64,000 nucleotides of DNA from Hymenopus coronatus (taxonomy: Eukaryota > Arthropoda > Insecta > Mantodea > Hymenopodidae), in contig CM060892.1 in NCBI GenBank assembly GCA_030762935.1, forward strand, positions 84,054,827-84,118,826, given 5' to 3'. Under the pieces are notes generated by a model. That model worked only from the letters and a program-made list of their open reading frames with translations, was not told the DNA's origin and did not search any database. The translations under genes and the position numbers were made by a program. Of this stretch, positions 1-12,570 are shown piece by piece; within the stretch, counting starts at the first letter, position 1, and each line of letters starts with the position of its first letter.

Positions 1-59
1 AGAGGTACAATGGGAATTAGTGTTATGGCTAGAGTAATGGTCATACAACTTAAGACCTT

Positions 60-455
60 GTCGTTCTGTGATGGTCTTGAAATTCCATTCCACTTTCATG
101 ACCAGTATGAAAGAAAAGGAATAAATTTAAAAATATATATATATATACATAGCCATTTTCGAGACATTCCTTGTTATTGGTTTCAATTTTAAAATACTTT
201 TCTCAACAAACATGTTTCATTCCTGTTTCTTTTATTTTACTCTTGGCCATATAAAGAGTAACGATTTGCAATTATATAGGAACCAATTTTTAAAAGAGTT
301 GACTATTGCTTTAGTCTAGTATATTTCCTCCTACTTATAAGGAACTAATGTTGTTTGCCTGCTAATGTTTATCTCGATTAACATGAAGTAGATAGAATAT
401 GTTTTTGTAAGAATAGATTGCTACAGAATGGGTACAGAAAGTCTTGCGAAAAATT
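60..455 (+). repeat. Family H, worn right half with a short inverted piece
   Basis: Positions about 150-455 match the right part of the ~870-bp family H repeat in plus orientation: the 'gagacattccttgttattgg' block, the 'cttataaggaac' block, the 'ctcgattaacatgaagtaga' block and a terminal 'acagaaagtc'. Positions about 60-125 look like an opposite-strand piece of the second subfamily ('gaaattcc', 'atgaccag'). The left half is missing. Identity is judged by eye. Confidence 0.55.
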
Positions 456-2689
456 TAAGGAATATTGTGTCATTATTTTCTTTTCCGTTTTCTTCAAGAT
501 TGGTGCTAAGGATACCACTTCACTAGATCAAGGTAGCTATAGTAACAAAACTCCAAAGATAAACAACATTTGTAAGTAATAGCTTTAGCAAAAGGTTTCA
601 AAGAGAAGTAAAGAAAATGCGCGCTTTGCCTTCTCCTATAGCCACGCAATGGACCCTTTCAGTTCCTTTAGCATGAAGCTGCAAGGAAGTGATTATTCGG
701 TGGGTTGATAGAGAAGTTGGAACGGCAGAAAAGGTCTGCACGAAAGGGGAATTAGTAAAACGAAGTGGCGTGGAAACGCTAAGAGAACCTCCTGAAGGAA
801 AAGGTTTTCTCTGAAAGCAGATGTAATTATAAAGGGTTCTGTTAAGAGTAAAAAGGACATACATAAAGGGAGAGTAATGACTTACACGTGTGGAGGTAAA
901 ATAAAGGAAGAAATTTAATGTGAAAAAGAGAGGAAAAATAAAGTAGGAGAACTTCGTTAAAATATATAGTTTTATGTCTACATAAAGTAAAAAACATACA
1001 TGCCTTTGATTGTGAATAAAAACAAAGGCTCTTTGATGCTAATTAAGGAGTTTGAAGTTAATTTTAGAGCAGGAGACACTTTCTGTGGCACAGAAGTATT
1101 GTTCAGCGGAGAGTTCATGTCTTTTCTCCAGAGAAATAATTACGAATATTTCCGAATGGCGTTAATTAATGTTTAGGCTTATATTTGGTTACATATTTAG
1201 TGAAAGGATCCAACAGCTGTAAAATATTTTAGTGTTATCCTACTGAATAATTATATAGCACTTTATAAAATATTGCTTATACATACACTGAACATTTGTA
1301 CCTCCTCTTTTATGTTAGGTAACCCCTTACGTTTATAGCTAGTGACGAAATGGGGATCGTTTTCTGTTGTGTTAGCCTGATAAATCTCTATAGGAAGCAG
1401 TTGTATACTTCGTGTGGTATTCGAAGGAATAAGTATATTTATTGAAATAGCAGTATCATACATTGAGCTTCATAAAGCGCACGGGCCCACAGACCATACG
1501 TGCTTTTGCAATACACAAAATAGTAAGGAATACAACAAAATTAAACGAGTAAACACTGAAAATAAAAGGACAAATATATCCAAATACAGCAACTTAAATT
1601 AACAAAACAGTACACCTTATTCAGATATATTAATGTATCCTCTTATAATAGACAAATACACTTAAGAGAAATATATGAACATAATATATGCACAATATAT
1701 AACACTACAGCACAATGACATAAGTATGACATAAAATATATGTATGAAAAATATTATAATCTCACCCCCCCCTCTTCTCTACTGTCAGCCTTTTCAGAAT
1801 TCAGCTATCTTGCCTTAAGTTGAAATTTGCCTAGCCCGTTCGCATCTTCCGTGCCTACCAGTATTCTAGCTCTACAAGTTGTGTGTGGTATTCACTAAAA
1901 TACCGAAAAGATTAGAAGAAAAATGACTGTTCCACATGTGTTAGCACTGATTTCCTATGTTTTATTTTGTTAAAAAATTGTACTAATGTTTTATTATGGC
2001 ATTGTTATATTAAAATAATGCAGAAAAATATAAAGAGCTGATTATACTTCTTTAATATGTATTCTTAACAGAAATAACTTACTATTAGTAGTTAACCGCC
2101 TAAAACTGTAGCATATCATATTTTTTCTCCCAAAAATGCTTCTAATATTCATAATTTTCCAAAACCTAAGGCAAAAAGACTACGGTAATGTCCTAAATAC
2201 ATTTGATTACAATATAATTTTTATTCACCTTCAATCATTTCCATTTTGTGTGTGTTTGAATCTCATATAGCTGAAATCATTTGAATTCTTAACCCAGTCA
2301 TAAAACTCTACACTAGAGATCAAATTGATATTTGACAATAGAACTGATAAATAAACCTTAAGAAGCTCTTTTTGTTATCATTTCAGTAAGTATTTATAAG
2401 ACTAAATCATATGGTGGTATTGCATTGCTTCGTGGGATACACGACATAAATTCATTCGAAAGCGAATTGTGTGTTCTTTGATATAACATTTTCTTTATAT
2501 TTCCTCACAATAAATATCTGAACATCCTAATTTTTCAGTTTTCTGTTCTTTCAATGCATATTAAATTTCTACAAGTTGATTAAACTCATCAAAAGGTTTG
2601 TGGTATCACTGAATTTCTCTGAAACATTTTAAGAATCTTCACATTTTGTTCAACCTCATAACTAACAGTTTGTTTTTCTGTGAGTAATT
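456..2689. other. AT-rich stretch, nothing assignable
   Basis: I see no recognisable protein, RNA gene or element end. Open frames are short, overlap on both strands and match no family I know. The sequence is AT-rich with a short C run near 1765. Confidence 0.5.
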
Positions 2690-3180
2690 TTAGTCTCTTA
2701 ACGATGTTTATTAAAATACCATATATTTAAGACGTTTTCATAACGAAGGAAATGTACATCTTCAATTTTCTGAGAATAACCTCTGGAGAACTTTACATTC
2801 TGTATCTCTGATAAGAGATAGACCAAAACGTGTTACACAAAATTTTCGATCTCGTTATGTCATATACTTTTTGTAGAACTTTTTCCAAAATGTTCTTGTA
2901 ACTGTTCTTCATTTTTAAACGACTTAAATTTTCTGAAACGGAAAGTCATCTTCGTTTCTTATCTCTTTTGTTTTACTCCTGGCCTTGCAAAGAGAACCGA
3001 ATGTTAATTCTTTCACTTAACAATAGCTTTTAAAAGATCTGACTACCAATTTGGCCTAGAAGGACAATGACCAATTTCTGCCAACGTGTATCTTCATTAG
3101 TATCATGTAGATAAAAGAGTAAAGTTTTGTAGGAATAGTTTGTTTGCAGAAAAGGTAGAAAAAGTCATTGGAATGTAGCC
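2690..3180 (+). repeat. Family H, strongly diverged copy (second subfamily)
   Basis: The order of blocks follows family H in plus orientation: 'attaaaataccatatattta', 'ttcaattttctgagaataac', a 'gataagagatag' block, a 'tactcctggcc' block typical of the second subfamily, 'agcttttaaaagat', and near 3160 'agaaaaagtcattggaatg', which corresponds to the right inner repeat. Divergence is high, so this is an old copy. The left third is missing. Confidence 0.55.
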
Positions 3181-5160
3181 ATGAAGTTCATTTTAATAGG
3201 TTTTTTTTCTTTAGAATAATCCAGTCTGTTGAACTCTTCGTTATGCTATGGCCTTCTCTTAAAATACTCAATATAGACATTGAAAAATATAATCAGTGGC
3301 AATGTCATTGACCCAATGTATAAAACACTCCTCCAATTTTGTAAATAAGCAATCAGTTATATATAATTTATTAAATCTGCCGTTTTCAAATTATTAACGA
3401 GTTTTTTTAATTTCCAGAACAAACTACAATCTAAATTTTATCCGACTGAAGAATTTCATAAATTGCTACTAGATCACCAGACATCTTGTTTAAAATTCAA
3501 CCAAAAAAGAATAATAGGATTCTCAAAAACGTTTTGAAAATATTTGGACATCGGCATTTAATGAATAAATATAACTAAAACAGTTTTTATGTCTATAATG
3601 TGTTTGATATTTGAAATTAATATTTTTGTATAATTAAGTATGTTCTTATAGCCTACCTCTACAAAAGAACGGAAATATTTCAATAATGCTGTGCTAACAA
3701 CATACATATGAATATTAGTGGAATTTTTTGTTCACAATAACTTCAAAATCTACTGCAAGTACATATTCTTCTGAGTGAATGCTGCTGTAATGCTCATTGC
3801 AGTGCATGCTATTCCAATTAGTTATTTATCAGTTTTATTTACTAATTTGTAATGAGAATTGTTCCTTTCCTTCCAGAGCCACTAAAGTTTATATTAGTGT
3901 TATTAGAAATTATTGAAACAACCTTTTGCAGTAAACTATATTTGGAAAAAGTTTCATTCTGCATCTCTGAGCTTTTGCAGATTTGTAAACAAGAAATTAC
4001 TTCAATAGTCTCAACTTTGATCTCCAAAGTAGGGATAAAATATTTCAAGTCCGGGCACAATTTTGAAGTGATTATGATTGGAGGAATAATTCAGCACAGA
4101 AACGAAATTGCAGCTTCCAGTTCATTTAAAACTCTTTTCAAAAGCAAACGAGGGTCGCCATGTTCATTAAAGTATGCTCACACTTGATATGGCTGCAAGC
4201 AAACTTGCTTCGGCTAAAATATGTATTATAATTGAGTTGCCCAGAGAACTAGAGACACATTTGTTGATTTTTAGTAAGTAGTTTCTTTGACAAGGAACGC
4301 AAAATATTTAAAGGATTTTAAATTATAGAAATAGATATTGGAAGAAATACGCATACAACCTCCATTGAGCAAAGTTCTAGGACTTACAGATCCTCTTGTA
4401 TAAATGTCAAACGAGTGATGGCACTCAGGAGAGAATTGAAGTTGAAAATGTTAGTGAAGGCATAGGCTAGTATATATATTATTGTTGTGATAATTATTAG
4501 TATTATTAGTTGTACTAAACAAAAATACAAAGGACATAGCAGATTTTCCTAGATCTATACCCTTTTATTTTAATGCCAAAACAACAATAATAATATTATT
4601 TTCAGTATCATTATATTAGTAATATAAAGTAAAGGAAAATGCACAATGCTCAAATTAGTAAATTTCAACAGTTTATTCTTACAACCTGTAACATTACGTT
4701 TCATTTGCACCTTTTTTATGGACCACATCACATATTTTTACTTCAGTAAGTGCTCACCTAGATTTTTATCACAATTACCCAAAATATTAATTAAGCTTAT
4801 CTTTCTGTCTAATTGTAACCACTTCCCATCTTTACACTCTTTATTCCTTTATATTTAAAAACTAGATGATTCATACCTTCTTTTTTTCCACATATTGGAA
4901 ACTGATTTTGTGGGAGGTATTTTCTCACCCTTTTTTCTTCTCTACACATCTGCTCATATCAAAGAAATGTTCCTCTTTCTTCATATTTAATTTACCAAAA
5001 TATACTTCTTTCCAATGCATTTTACTGGTATATACGAGTCTAACAATATTTTCTCCTCATGTTACTAAATAATTGTTGTATTTTATTATCTTTAAATCTC
5101 CTCCTAACTCATTTCCTCAAATTCATTATTTTCATTAGATATTAATGAAAATACAAGAAA
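3181..5160. other. AT-rich stretch, nothing assignable
   Basis: The longest open frame (3852-4187, plus) has no recognisable domain and is opposed by an equally open minus-strand frame, so I do not call it a gene. No element ends were recognised. Confidence 0.45.
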
Positions 5161-5297
5161 TTACACTCGTAGCATCAAAAAAAGTTGTATTTAGTAACCG
5201 TCGTCCCTTGCTAAATGGCAGTTAAAGTTTCAACTGTATCCATTACGTGCTTTCGTTGCCATAGGCAATTGAACCAACAATCTTATTCTTTATAAAG

Positions 5298-6310
5298 ATG
5301 AAAAAAAAAAACGAATTTTGTGCGGTGAATAAACACTTCTATTTAAAAGGCTTAGCACCGAAAGAGATAAAAGCTGGATGAAGTTCAGGGAACATCTGCT
5401 TCTGCGTTTACAACAATTTACAATTGGACAAATGAAGTTAAACGTGGTCTTACATCACAAATGATTAACATAGTTCCGGACGTCCAGTGGAAGTGACTTT
5501 CTCCGAAATGATTGATGAAATCTAGGATGTGGTTTTGAATGATCGACGAATCAATGTTCGCGAAATAGTAAAAGCCACAGTCATATCAGATAGTACAGTA
5601 TTCTCAATTTTGCACTAAAAATTAGGTATGATAAAGGTATCGGCAAACTGGGTGCCGCGTTTGCTCTCAATGGAGAATAAACGCAATCGTGTTATCGATT
5701 CAGAAGCTGGTTGGGCATTCTTCCGTCGCAACTCTGACGAGTCTCTCCGTCGATAAATTAAATTTGGATGAAACATGGACAAAAGCACAGTCGAATCAGT
5801 GGGGTTTTAAAGGTGAACTGACTCCGAAGAAGGCAAAGGTGGTGAAAGCTGCAGACAAGGTGATGGCTTCGGTGTTTTTGGGATGCACGCGGAATCATCT
5901 ACATTGATTACTTTCAGAAAGAAAGCATGATAAATGGCGAGTATTATGCATCGTTATGCACCGGTTCAACAGAGAAATCTAGAAAATAAACCCTCATTTG
6001 GCAAAGAAAAGGGGTTTCTTCGATCATGACAATGCATACCTGCGCAGTTTCGATGGTGAAAACTGTAGAATTAAGGTTTGGATTACTACAACATCCACCC
6101 CATTCACCAGTGACCTTTTTTCATTTCCAAACTTGATAAAGTGGCTAGGCGGAAAACGATTCACGTCTAAAGAAGAGGTTATCTCCCAAACAGATGCCTT
6201 CTTTGAGGACCTTCCGAAATCCTACTTTTTGGAAGGCTTAAAATAGCCGGAAAAGCGTATCAAGCTAAAAGAAGATTATGTTGAAAAACAAAGAAGTCTA
6301 CCAAAAATAA
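5298..6310 (+). pseudogene. Dead mariner transposase
   Basis: Translated in several frames, this stretch follows a mariner transposase from start to end. A start at 5298 gives an N-terminal helix-turn-helix region containing 'GLAPKEIKAG'. Then come 'SGRPVEVTFSEMID', 'VVLNDRRINVREIVKAT' and 'NWVPRLLSMENKRNRV'. The first catalytic acidic residue survives as 'LDETW' (near 5770), followed by 'PKKAKVV' and 'VMASVF'. The second survives within 'FDHDNA' (near 6025). The third region is shortened: the segment normally around the final Asp runs directly into 'FPNLIKWLGGKRF'. Stops (for example near 5386) and frame changes make it non-functional. I could not find convincing terminal inverted repeats. 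It is older than the mariner at 56.8 kb and from a different lineage. Confidence 0.88.
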
Positions 6311-6319
6311 TTTGTTTTT

Positions 6320-6965
6320 ATGTTCTTTTCTAAGGACTTGTTGAACGACGCTCCTATAATTGTTGTTTTATTAACAAGAAGTAGAAATAAAAGGGACAAG
6401 TGATAGCAGCAATAGTAGTAGTATTTGGGGGAATTGGTAATAATATTGGTCAATTTGGAAATTTTATACTCCTTTGGGGGAAATGCATATTGATCTGGTA
6501 ACACTGACAATGTGAAAATAAAAGAAGACCGAACTGCAGCGTTGAACCCTGTTTGTATTGCTGCCGCAAATTTAAAACTACATGTATTATCACATCGGTG
6601 CACATAAAAGTAGCGCACTACTCGCCTTTGAGCAATTACTTCTCTGAGACCAGGCGTATAATAAACTTGTGTGCACGGCTAACCAACCATGATTAATATT
6701 ATCATAGTAGTTTAACCCAATTATGCATTTAACCTCCGATTATAATGTCTCTGTGTTTATTCGCTTCACTAAGTCCTGTGTGCGGCCTTTCGGCTATTGT
6801 GGTATTTTTGGTCTTATCACCAAACTGCTGGTATTATTGCAAACAGATATGTGTTCGCACAAGGCCCGAAAATTGTACGTCATACATAGCCTTGAATCTA
6901 GCACCTCTTTTAGGTTAGGCAAACGTTTTGTTATTACAAAATGATAACGTGCTTTTGATCATCCA
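6320..6965. other. Unassigned stretch between mariner and family H
   Basis: No domain or RNA gene was recognised. The minus-strand open frame at 6298-6618 has no family resemblance and partly overlaps the end of the mariner remnant. Confidence 0.4.
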
Positions 6966-7834
6966 TTTTTATTTCCTCTACGCGTACTATGTACGGTCTA
7001 TAGAGAAGGTATTGCATTCCACCAAAAATTATGTACCGAGATTTCACCGGAAATACATGTTTTGGGTCCCCCTGAATCGAAAAAATGTCCGTGTGTGTAG
7101 GTCTGAGTGTGTGTGTGTGTGTCTGTGGACAGCATAGCTAAAAACCGAAAAGACCGTTGACTACCAAACTTGGTATTTAAGTTTGGTATCTTCCAAGGAT
7201 GCCACAAGAAGATTTTTAAGAAAATCCCCCCCCCTCTCCCAACTACCCTTTACAGAGAACTTTTTACGAAAATTTTCATTTTCTCAAAAATGGATCTAAT
7301 GATTGTGATTAACATATCGTCTATTAAAGATACTTACCTGACAAATAAAATGTATATCTTGAATTTTCTGGGAAGAACCTCTGAAGACTACTTTATTCTG
7401 AATGAATGTTACGTAATTTTTGAATAACTGCTAAACCGTAAGAGATGGAGAAAAACTCACCACATGAATGTAGAGCACATTGAAACACGCAATTTATGTT
7501 ATATACATTTTTTTCGTGGAGTTGATCGTTTGAGATATTCCTTGTTATTGGTTTCAGCTTTAAAAAACCTATACCTTTCTCATAGAGGAATTTGTCAACT
7601 CCTGCCCACACAGACAAAGGAACTTCAGTCACATAGCAACCAGCTTTTGACTATCACCTTTACCTATGATACTCTCTTATTTCGCTTCTACTTACAAGGA
7701 AGCAAGTAGTAAGACTATTTCTGCTAATTTTTTCTTGATTAGATGAAGTAAATAGAAGTAGAAGCTTTCTAACATTAATTTGTTGCAGAGATATAGATAA
7801 AGTGATGTGAATGGAACAGAGCAGATTTTTTCTT
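6966..7834 (+). repeat. Family H, near-complete copy
   Basis: The left end is 'cctctacgcgtactatgtac', followed by 'agagaaggtattgcattcca', 'gagatttcaccggaaataca' and 'gggtccccctgaatc'. The GT tract is at about 7107-7122. Next are the palindrome 'accaaacttggtatttaagt', 'cttccaaggatgcca', the C-rich block near 7228, 'gcttctacttacaaggaagc', and the right end 'gatgtgaatggaacag' with a T-run. No coding frame runs through it. The right inner repeat is worn ('agataaagtgatgtg'). Confidence 0.85.
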
Positions 7835-8330
7835 CTTTGTTTAATAATGAACCTATTTATACTGGTTACTCTAACCCTTCAGTACTTTAGTTGCATTCGC
7901 TACTGGGAAGTACCTATAGTGGATAACTCAGTTCGTTTCAAAACGACCAGTAAACAGAACCCTCCAATTTGATTAATTTCAGCAATATTTGTTGTATTCA
8001 AAATTTCATACCTATTCGTAAAGTAGTTCTCCTTGTTATAAATATTAAAATATATATTGAATAACATATAAAGTTATTTTGAACATAGATATAGCGAAAA
8101 TATTTCCATTGCAATTGCAATACTTATAAATATCTTTAAAATCAGGAAGATATGCTATTATTAATTTTAATCATGTATTTGTTTTCAATTTAAATATTCA
8201 CCGGCATTTTAAAAATAGGAGAAATATTAAAATTTTTTACTCACAGTGTGGAGTATTTACCCGGAAACTGCAGATAAAACACAAAATATTCCATCAAATA
8301 TAATATTAACGCAAGAGAAGGATCGGATGG
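7835..8330. other. Unassigned AT-rich stretch
   Basis: No family or RNA gene recognised. It lies between a family H copy and a GT microsatellite. Confidence 0.4.

Positions 8331-8332
<2 letters not shown>

Positions 8333-8370
<38 letters not shown>
8333..8370. repeat. (GT)n microsatellite
   Basis: Uninterrupted GT dinucleotides. This tract is not inside a family H copy, unlike most GT/CA tracts in the window. Confidence 0.95.
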
Positions 8371-8372
<2 letters not shown>

Positions 8373-8400
8373 TCATGAAAATCTTGTAACGCATTAGTCA

Positions 8401-8850
8401 TCCTCCGTGGTCTAGGGGTCGCGCCGTGGCCGAATGGCTAGACAACTCCCCTCTCACCTAGTTGACCCAGGTTCGATCCCTAGTGACCGCATGTGAGATT
8501 TGTAGTGGACAAAGGGGCGTCAAGGCGGGTTTTGTTCGCGTTCTCCGTTTTCCCCCGCCATCGCATTCCACGGTGCTTCATCTTCATTCCATGTTAAAAA
8601 CTTCCAAAAAAAAATGCCAATCTCTGGTTCCCAAGTTCCCGGGTTCAAACCCGGCGGAGGGCGATAGATTTTTTTCTAGCATAAAAATACTTAGATGGCT
8701 TCCTTCGGAAGGGAAACAAAGCCGTTGGTGTCGTGTTGTAGATTTACAGCACGTGAAAGAACCTCAAGCATGATAAAGAGCCTCTGAACAAAATTAAGCG
8801 ATCTTTCACGCCGAATATAGAATGGGGTGCTAAAACTGTTGCAGTTAAAG
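8401..8850 (+). repeat. tRNA-derived SINE type 2, split by another SINE
   Basis: The head 'cctccgtggtctagggg' (8402-8418) resembles a tRNA acceptor strand plus pol III A box. The matching B box 'gggttcaaacccgg' and acceptor strand 'cggagg' (8655-8660, complementary to 'cctccg' at 8402-8407) appear only after about 190 bp of foreign SINE. The downstream body contains 'aaagccgttggtgtcgtgtt' and 'tagatttacagcac', which recur in the repeat at 62.7-63.1 kb. The tRNA-like fold is therefore interrupted between its D and T arms. Confidence 0.7.
8420..8605 (+). repeat. tRNA-derived SINE type 1, copy 1
   Basis: The A-box-like segment 'gtggccgaatggctagac' is followed by B box 'ggttcgatccc' (8470-8480). 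A shared body follows: 'gcatgtgagatttgtagtgg', 'ggcgtcaaggcgggttttg' and 'ctccgttttcccccgcca'. It ends in an A-run near 8595. The same order occurs at 39296-39627 (+) and 50636-50833 (-). The tRNA of origin is not certain, but the head resembles a class II type such as Ser or Leu. Confidence 0.82.
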
Positions 8851-9029
8851 AGCTTCCATTAATATTATTTAATTTAGTATATCGCATCCTTTGAAGGTGT
8901 TTAGCCGACTTTTCGTTTTTTATACTTCTAGCGCCGATGATTCTAAAAATATGTTGTTTTTTTTTTATTTGAAAACATATTTCTGTAAAATAGGATCGAA
9001 TATTTGGGTAGAGTATAATACATCCTCTG

Positions 9030-9300
9030 TTTACTGGTAGAGAAAGTAAAAATTCCTAATGCTACAGCGATTCTTAAACTAAACGTTTCTCCTGATCTAA
9101 AATATTTGGGTGTTATACTTAAAATTAACCTCAAAGCTTTTCTAAGATAAGGCCTTTGGTTGCCGTTAATATATTGCTGTTATCACAAAGCCACGTTCTT
9201 AGCATGTTTCGGCTACACGGAAAGTTTTTCTCTTATTTTCGTTGGGCATGCAATGCGCTGGAACAGATAGTCTATCGTGCTTTTCAGATATTTGTAGCCT
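9030..9300 (+). pseudogene. Possible non-LTR reverse-transcriptase fragment
   Basis: One frame reads 'LNVSPDLKYLGVILKINLKAF' around 9080-9150. This resembles the 'KYLGVILD..L.F' signature just after the catalytic part of LINE reverse transcriptases. Flanking frames degrade quickly. The match is short. Confidence 0.4.
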
Positions 9301-10235
9301 TTAATGCAGCAGCTGCAATGTTATATAGTTAACAAGTCCTGTATCTGAAAATAGTTCAAAAGAGGAAGCTTGCTAAAATGTTCATGATTATCCATCTTTT
9401 TTATGTTTTATTTTAGAACTTGTAGCCCCTTTATACTTCATTTTACTAAAACACAGCACAAGTAATTTTGTTTTGTAACAGTAGACTCTTTGTTTTCTCG
9501 AGAATAAAACTGTTTTTATTCATAAGATAGGTTTGTAGCAACTAGCAGGTGCAAAATGCACCATGCTTTGTGAAAACGTTATATTTTTCTTTGCTAAAAC
9601 ATAGCTAATAGCAAAAAATTATATTCTATCCCTCTTAATGAATTTCGTATTACGTAAGAAGTTAAACCAAAGTTTACTGAGTGAGCGAATATTGGTTCAA
9701 ATTTTTGTACACATTTATAGAAATTCTGTAGACTCTTGAAACAAAAAAATGATATATTACATTCACATAATTCTCTCCAGGCAATCTTCAACAAACAGTT
9801 CTATGTACACAACGCTAATCTAAAAGAACATTTGCGTAAAAGCATTTATTACATATTTCCTGGTTGACAAAGATGAATAACGACTATCACTAGGCTTAAC
9901 CGATCAATACCTTTAATATTTTTTCACTCTCTAATGGTTTTGAAACTCCGTTGTGGTTACATAACAATAAAAACGAATAATATCTCATTCAAAAAAAAGT
10001 ACACAAATTATAAAACTGAAACTAATAGAAAAGGATGTATTTGACATAAACGATATAGTACATTTAACGACATCATAAAGTTTTGTATATCTGTGTTTTA
10101 CCACTTATGCAAAGGTCACACAGAATGAAGAGGACTTCAGAAATTATTTCCATAAACTTTAAAATACTCATTTTGTTGTCACATAGATATCTTTAATATA
10201 TGATGATTTAATTAAAATCGTTACGTCACTTTTGA
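9301..10235. other. Unassigned AT-rich stretch
   Basis: No recognisable domain, RNA gene or element end. The minus-strand frame 9594-9794 has no family resemblance. Confidence 0.4.
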
Positions 10236-11118
10236 AAAAATATTATGTGTACCATTCACAGGACTTTCTCTACATCTCTGAAACAAATTATTCTTAAAAA
10301 AGCTTATACTTCTATTTACCTCATGCTAATTAGAAAAAAAATAGCAGAGATAGTGTTATTACTTGCTTCCTTGTAAGTAGAAGTGAAACAAATGAGTACC
10401 AAAGGTTAAAGGGATAATCAAAAGCTGGTTGCTATGTCACTAAAGTTCCTTTGTTTGTAAGGACAACAGCTGACAAATTCCTGTATGAGAAAAGTATGTC
10501 TTTCATAGCAGATACCAAAAACCAGGAATGTCTCAAAAACGACGAACACCCTGAAAAAATGTATATAACATAAATTGTGTGTTTTAACGCGCTCTACATT
10601 TGTTGTGTAGTAAGGTTTTGTCCATCTCTTACGGTTTAGCACTTATTCAAAATTCCGTAAAACTCATCCAGAATAAACTACTCTTCAGAGCCTATTCCCA
10701 GAAAATTCAAGACATGCATTTTATTTATCAGGTAAATGTATTTCATATAGGTATCATATTTTGATTAAAATCGTTAGAGCTATTTTTGAGAAAATCGAAA
10801 TTTTCTAAAAAAGTTCCATGTAAAGGGTAGTTAGGGGTGGAAGGATTTTTCTTAAAATCTTCGTGTCGCATCCCTGGAAGATACTAAACTTAAGTACCAA
10901 GTTTGGTATTTTACAGACTTTTCGTTTTTGAGTTATCGTGTTCACAGACTCGCGAACACACTGACACACGGACACACACACGGACCTTTTTGTGAAAAAG
11001 CTTTTTTTGGATATAGTGGACCCTAAAACATATATTTCCGGTGAAATCTCGGTATCGAATTTTTGGGTGGAGTGCAATACCTTCTCTATACATAGTACGT
11101 GTAGAGAAAGTCAAAAAC
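10236..11118 (-). repeat. Family H, near-complete copy
   Basis: In minus orientation the copy is entered from its right end: A-run, 'atgtgtaccattcacagg', then 'actttctctacatctctg'. It runs through 'cttgtaagtagaagtga', 'catctcttacggtttagca', 'cgtcgcatccctggaagata', the palindrome near 10895, the CA tract (10966-10984), 'ccggtgaaatctcggtatcg' and the left end 'acgtgtagagaaagtc'. Non-coding. A partial copy in the same orientation follows directly. Confidence 0.88.
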
Positions 11119-11385
11119 ATTTTGAAAAACTTCCATAAAAAGGATAGTTTGGAGTGTGAGGTCTTTTGAAAATAAAAGTATTTTTTTTTAAAAATCGTTG
11201 GAAGGCACTTGAACCTAAATACTACGTTTAGTAATTAAGACTTCTGCACACATAGAAACACACGCAGACAAACGAAATTTTTCTAAAACTGTAGTTTTTG
11301 GGATTCAACTGTGTACCTATAGCAGATGAAATTTCGGTATGAAGATTTAATATACATAGTGGGGAAAATAAAAATCAACTTTTTC
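11118..11385 (-). repeat. Family H, diverged left third, in tandem with the previous copy
   Basis: Diverged but ordered matches: 'ttccataaaaaggatagttt', a lysine-like A/T run, 'tacgtttagtaatt', 'cacacgcagac', 'gatgaaatttcggtatg', then 'tacatagtggggaaaataaa' at the left end. Orientation is the same as its neighbour. Confidence 0.6.
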
Positions 11386-12570
11386 TACCTACTATTGTTA
11401 TTTTCATGCAGTTGAATACAAGACTTCGTTTTTTGACTACAGCAGATAATTGAAATAAACTTTTGTAGAAATGGTTACAAAACCAAGGTAGGAATGTCTA
11501 TGTATTAGCTTGGGAAATTAGGAACTGCAAACCACGTTTATTCATTGATAAATTGTTAATATGTTAATATATATATATCAATTTTATTAGGTAGATTAAG
11601 TAAAAATGCACACATAATACAATAATAACTATCACTGTCTATTCTGTTTGAGTGTGCAGGCAAATCATGAGACCTACCGTCAGTGACTCATGGTCGCTTA
11701 TTTACTAACGCTGCAAGTGTTAAAGATGGTTAAGTGAAACTTGAGAATTTCTCGTCTATCCATTTCAGATTTCATTGTAGGTACTAGGGATAAATATAAT
11801 ATGTGTTTATGTGAGTGTATTTTTCTTCGGATAATTCTTTTGAACATTTATCACAAAAACCTTGGACCTGCTATTGACTCCCTATAATAATTATTCCTTT
11901 TAATGCTCTCAAAGTTTCTTGAATTGTACCATGTTTCCATTGCAAAACCAGGAAAAGCGGCAGTACTATAACAGGACGTTCATATTATGTTGGTTCATTT
12001 TGGACGATGTTGCACTGAATCGATGTTTTGGAGTATAATGGAGCTATTATGGAGTGTTTGCTTACCATTTCGACAAGGTTCGATGCTTTTATAATTTTAT
12101 GCCATATTTCTAACATATTTTGCATGTAAATTAATGCTTAGGCAACATTTTCTTTTTCTCTTCTTCTACTTTAAGGGATTAAACCTTATTGGTTCGCTCC
12201 GGCTCCAGTATTAGAGCTGCTGCACCCATTTGTTCCGTGTATGTCCCGTCCCTTGTTTCTTTGATTTAGGCTATTAGTGTGTTTCTGATCTAAAGTCTTG
12301 CTCCTTCCATCTTTTCCTCGGACGTCTCGGTTTTTCTTGGCCCTATGGCTGGTAAGTGTTTACAAGTTTTGGAATTCAATTGTTTTTTTTTTCTATTTAA
12401 GTGTTGTTTCCAGTTTGTTCTATACTCTATTTAATTGTTTTTGTATTTAATTTTGATTTTTTAAGTAATATAGTACGCCCAGCTATGGTTCTGAGAAACT
12501 TCATTTCTGTCGTTTGAATACTTCTTTTGTGTTGCACTGGCTTATCCATATGTTATAATTGGGATAGTCA
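11386..12570. other. Unassigned AT-rich stretch
   Basis: No recognisable domain, RNA gene or element end. Confidence 0.4.

Noticed and set aside
6966..7834. Family H as a classical TIR/MITE element with TA target duplication
   Set aside because: The inverted 12-mers are not at the outer edge on the right side, where about 28 bp including a hairpin lie beyond them. Flanks show T-runs rather than a constant duplication. Not fully excluded without empty sites.
8402..8660. tRNA gene with a very long intron
   Set aside because: The intervening ~190 bp has its own A and B boxes and matches a SINE found twice elsewhere in the window, so it is a nested insertion.
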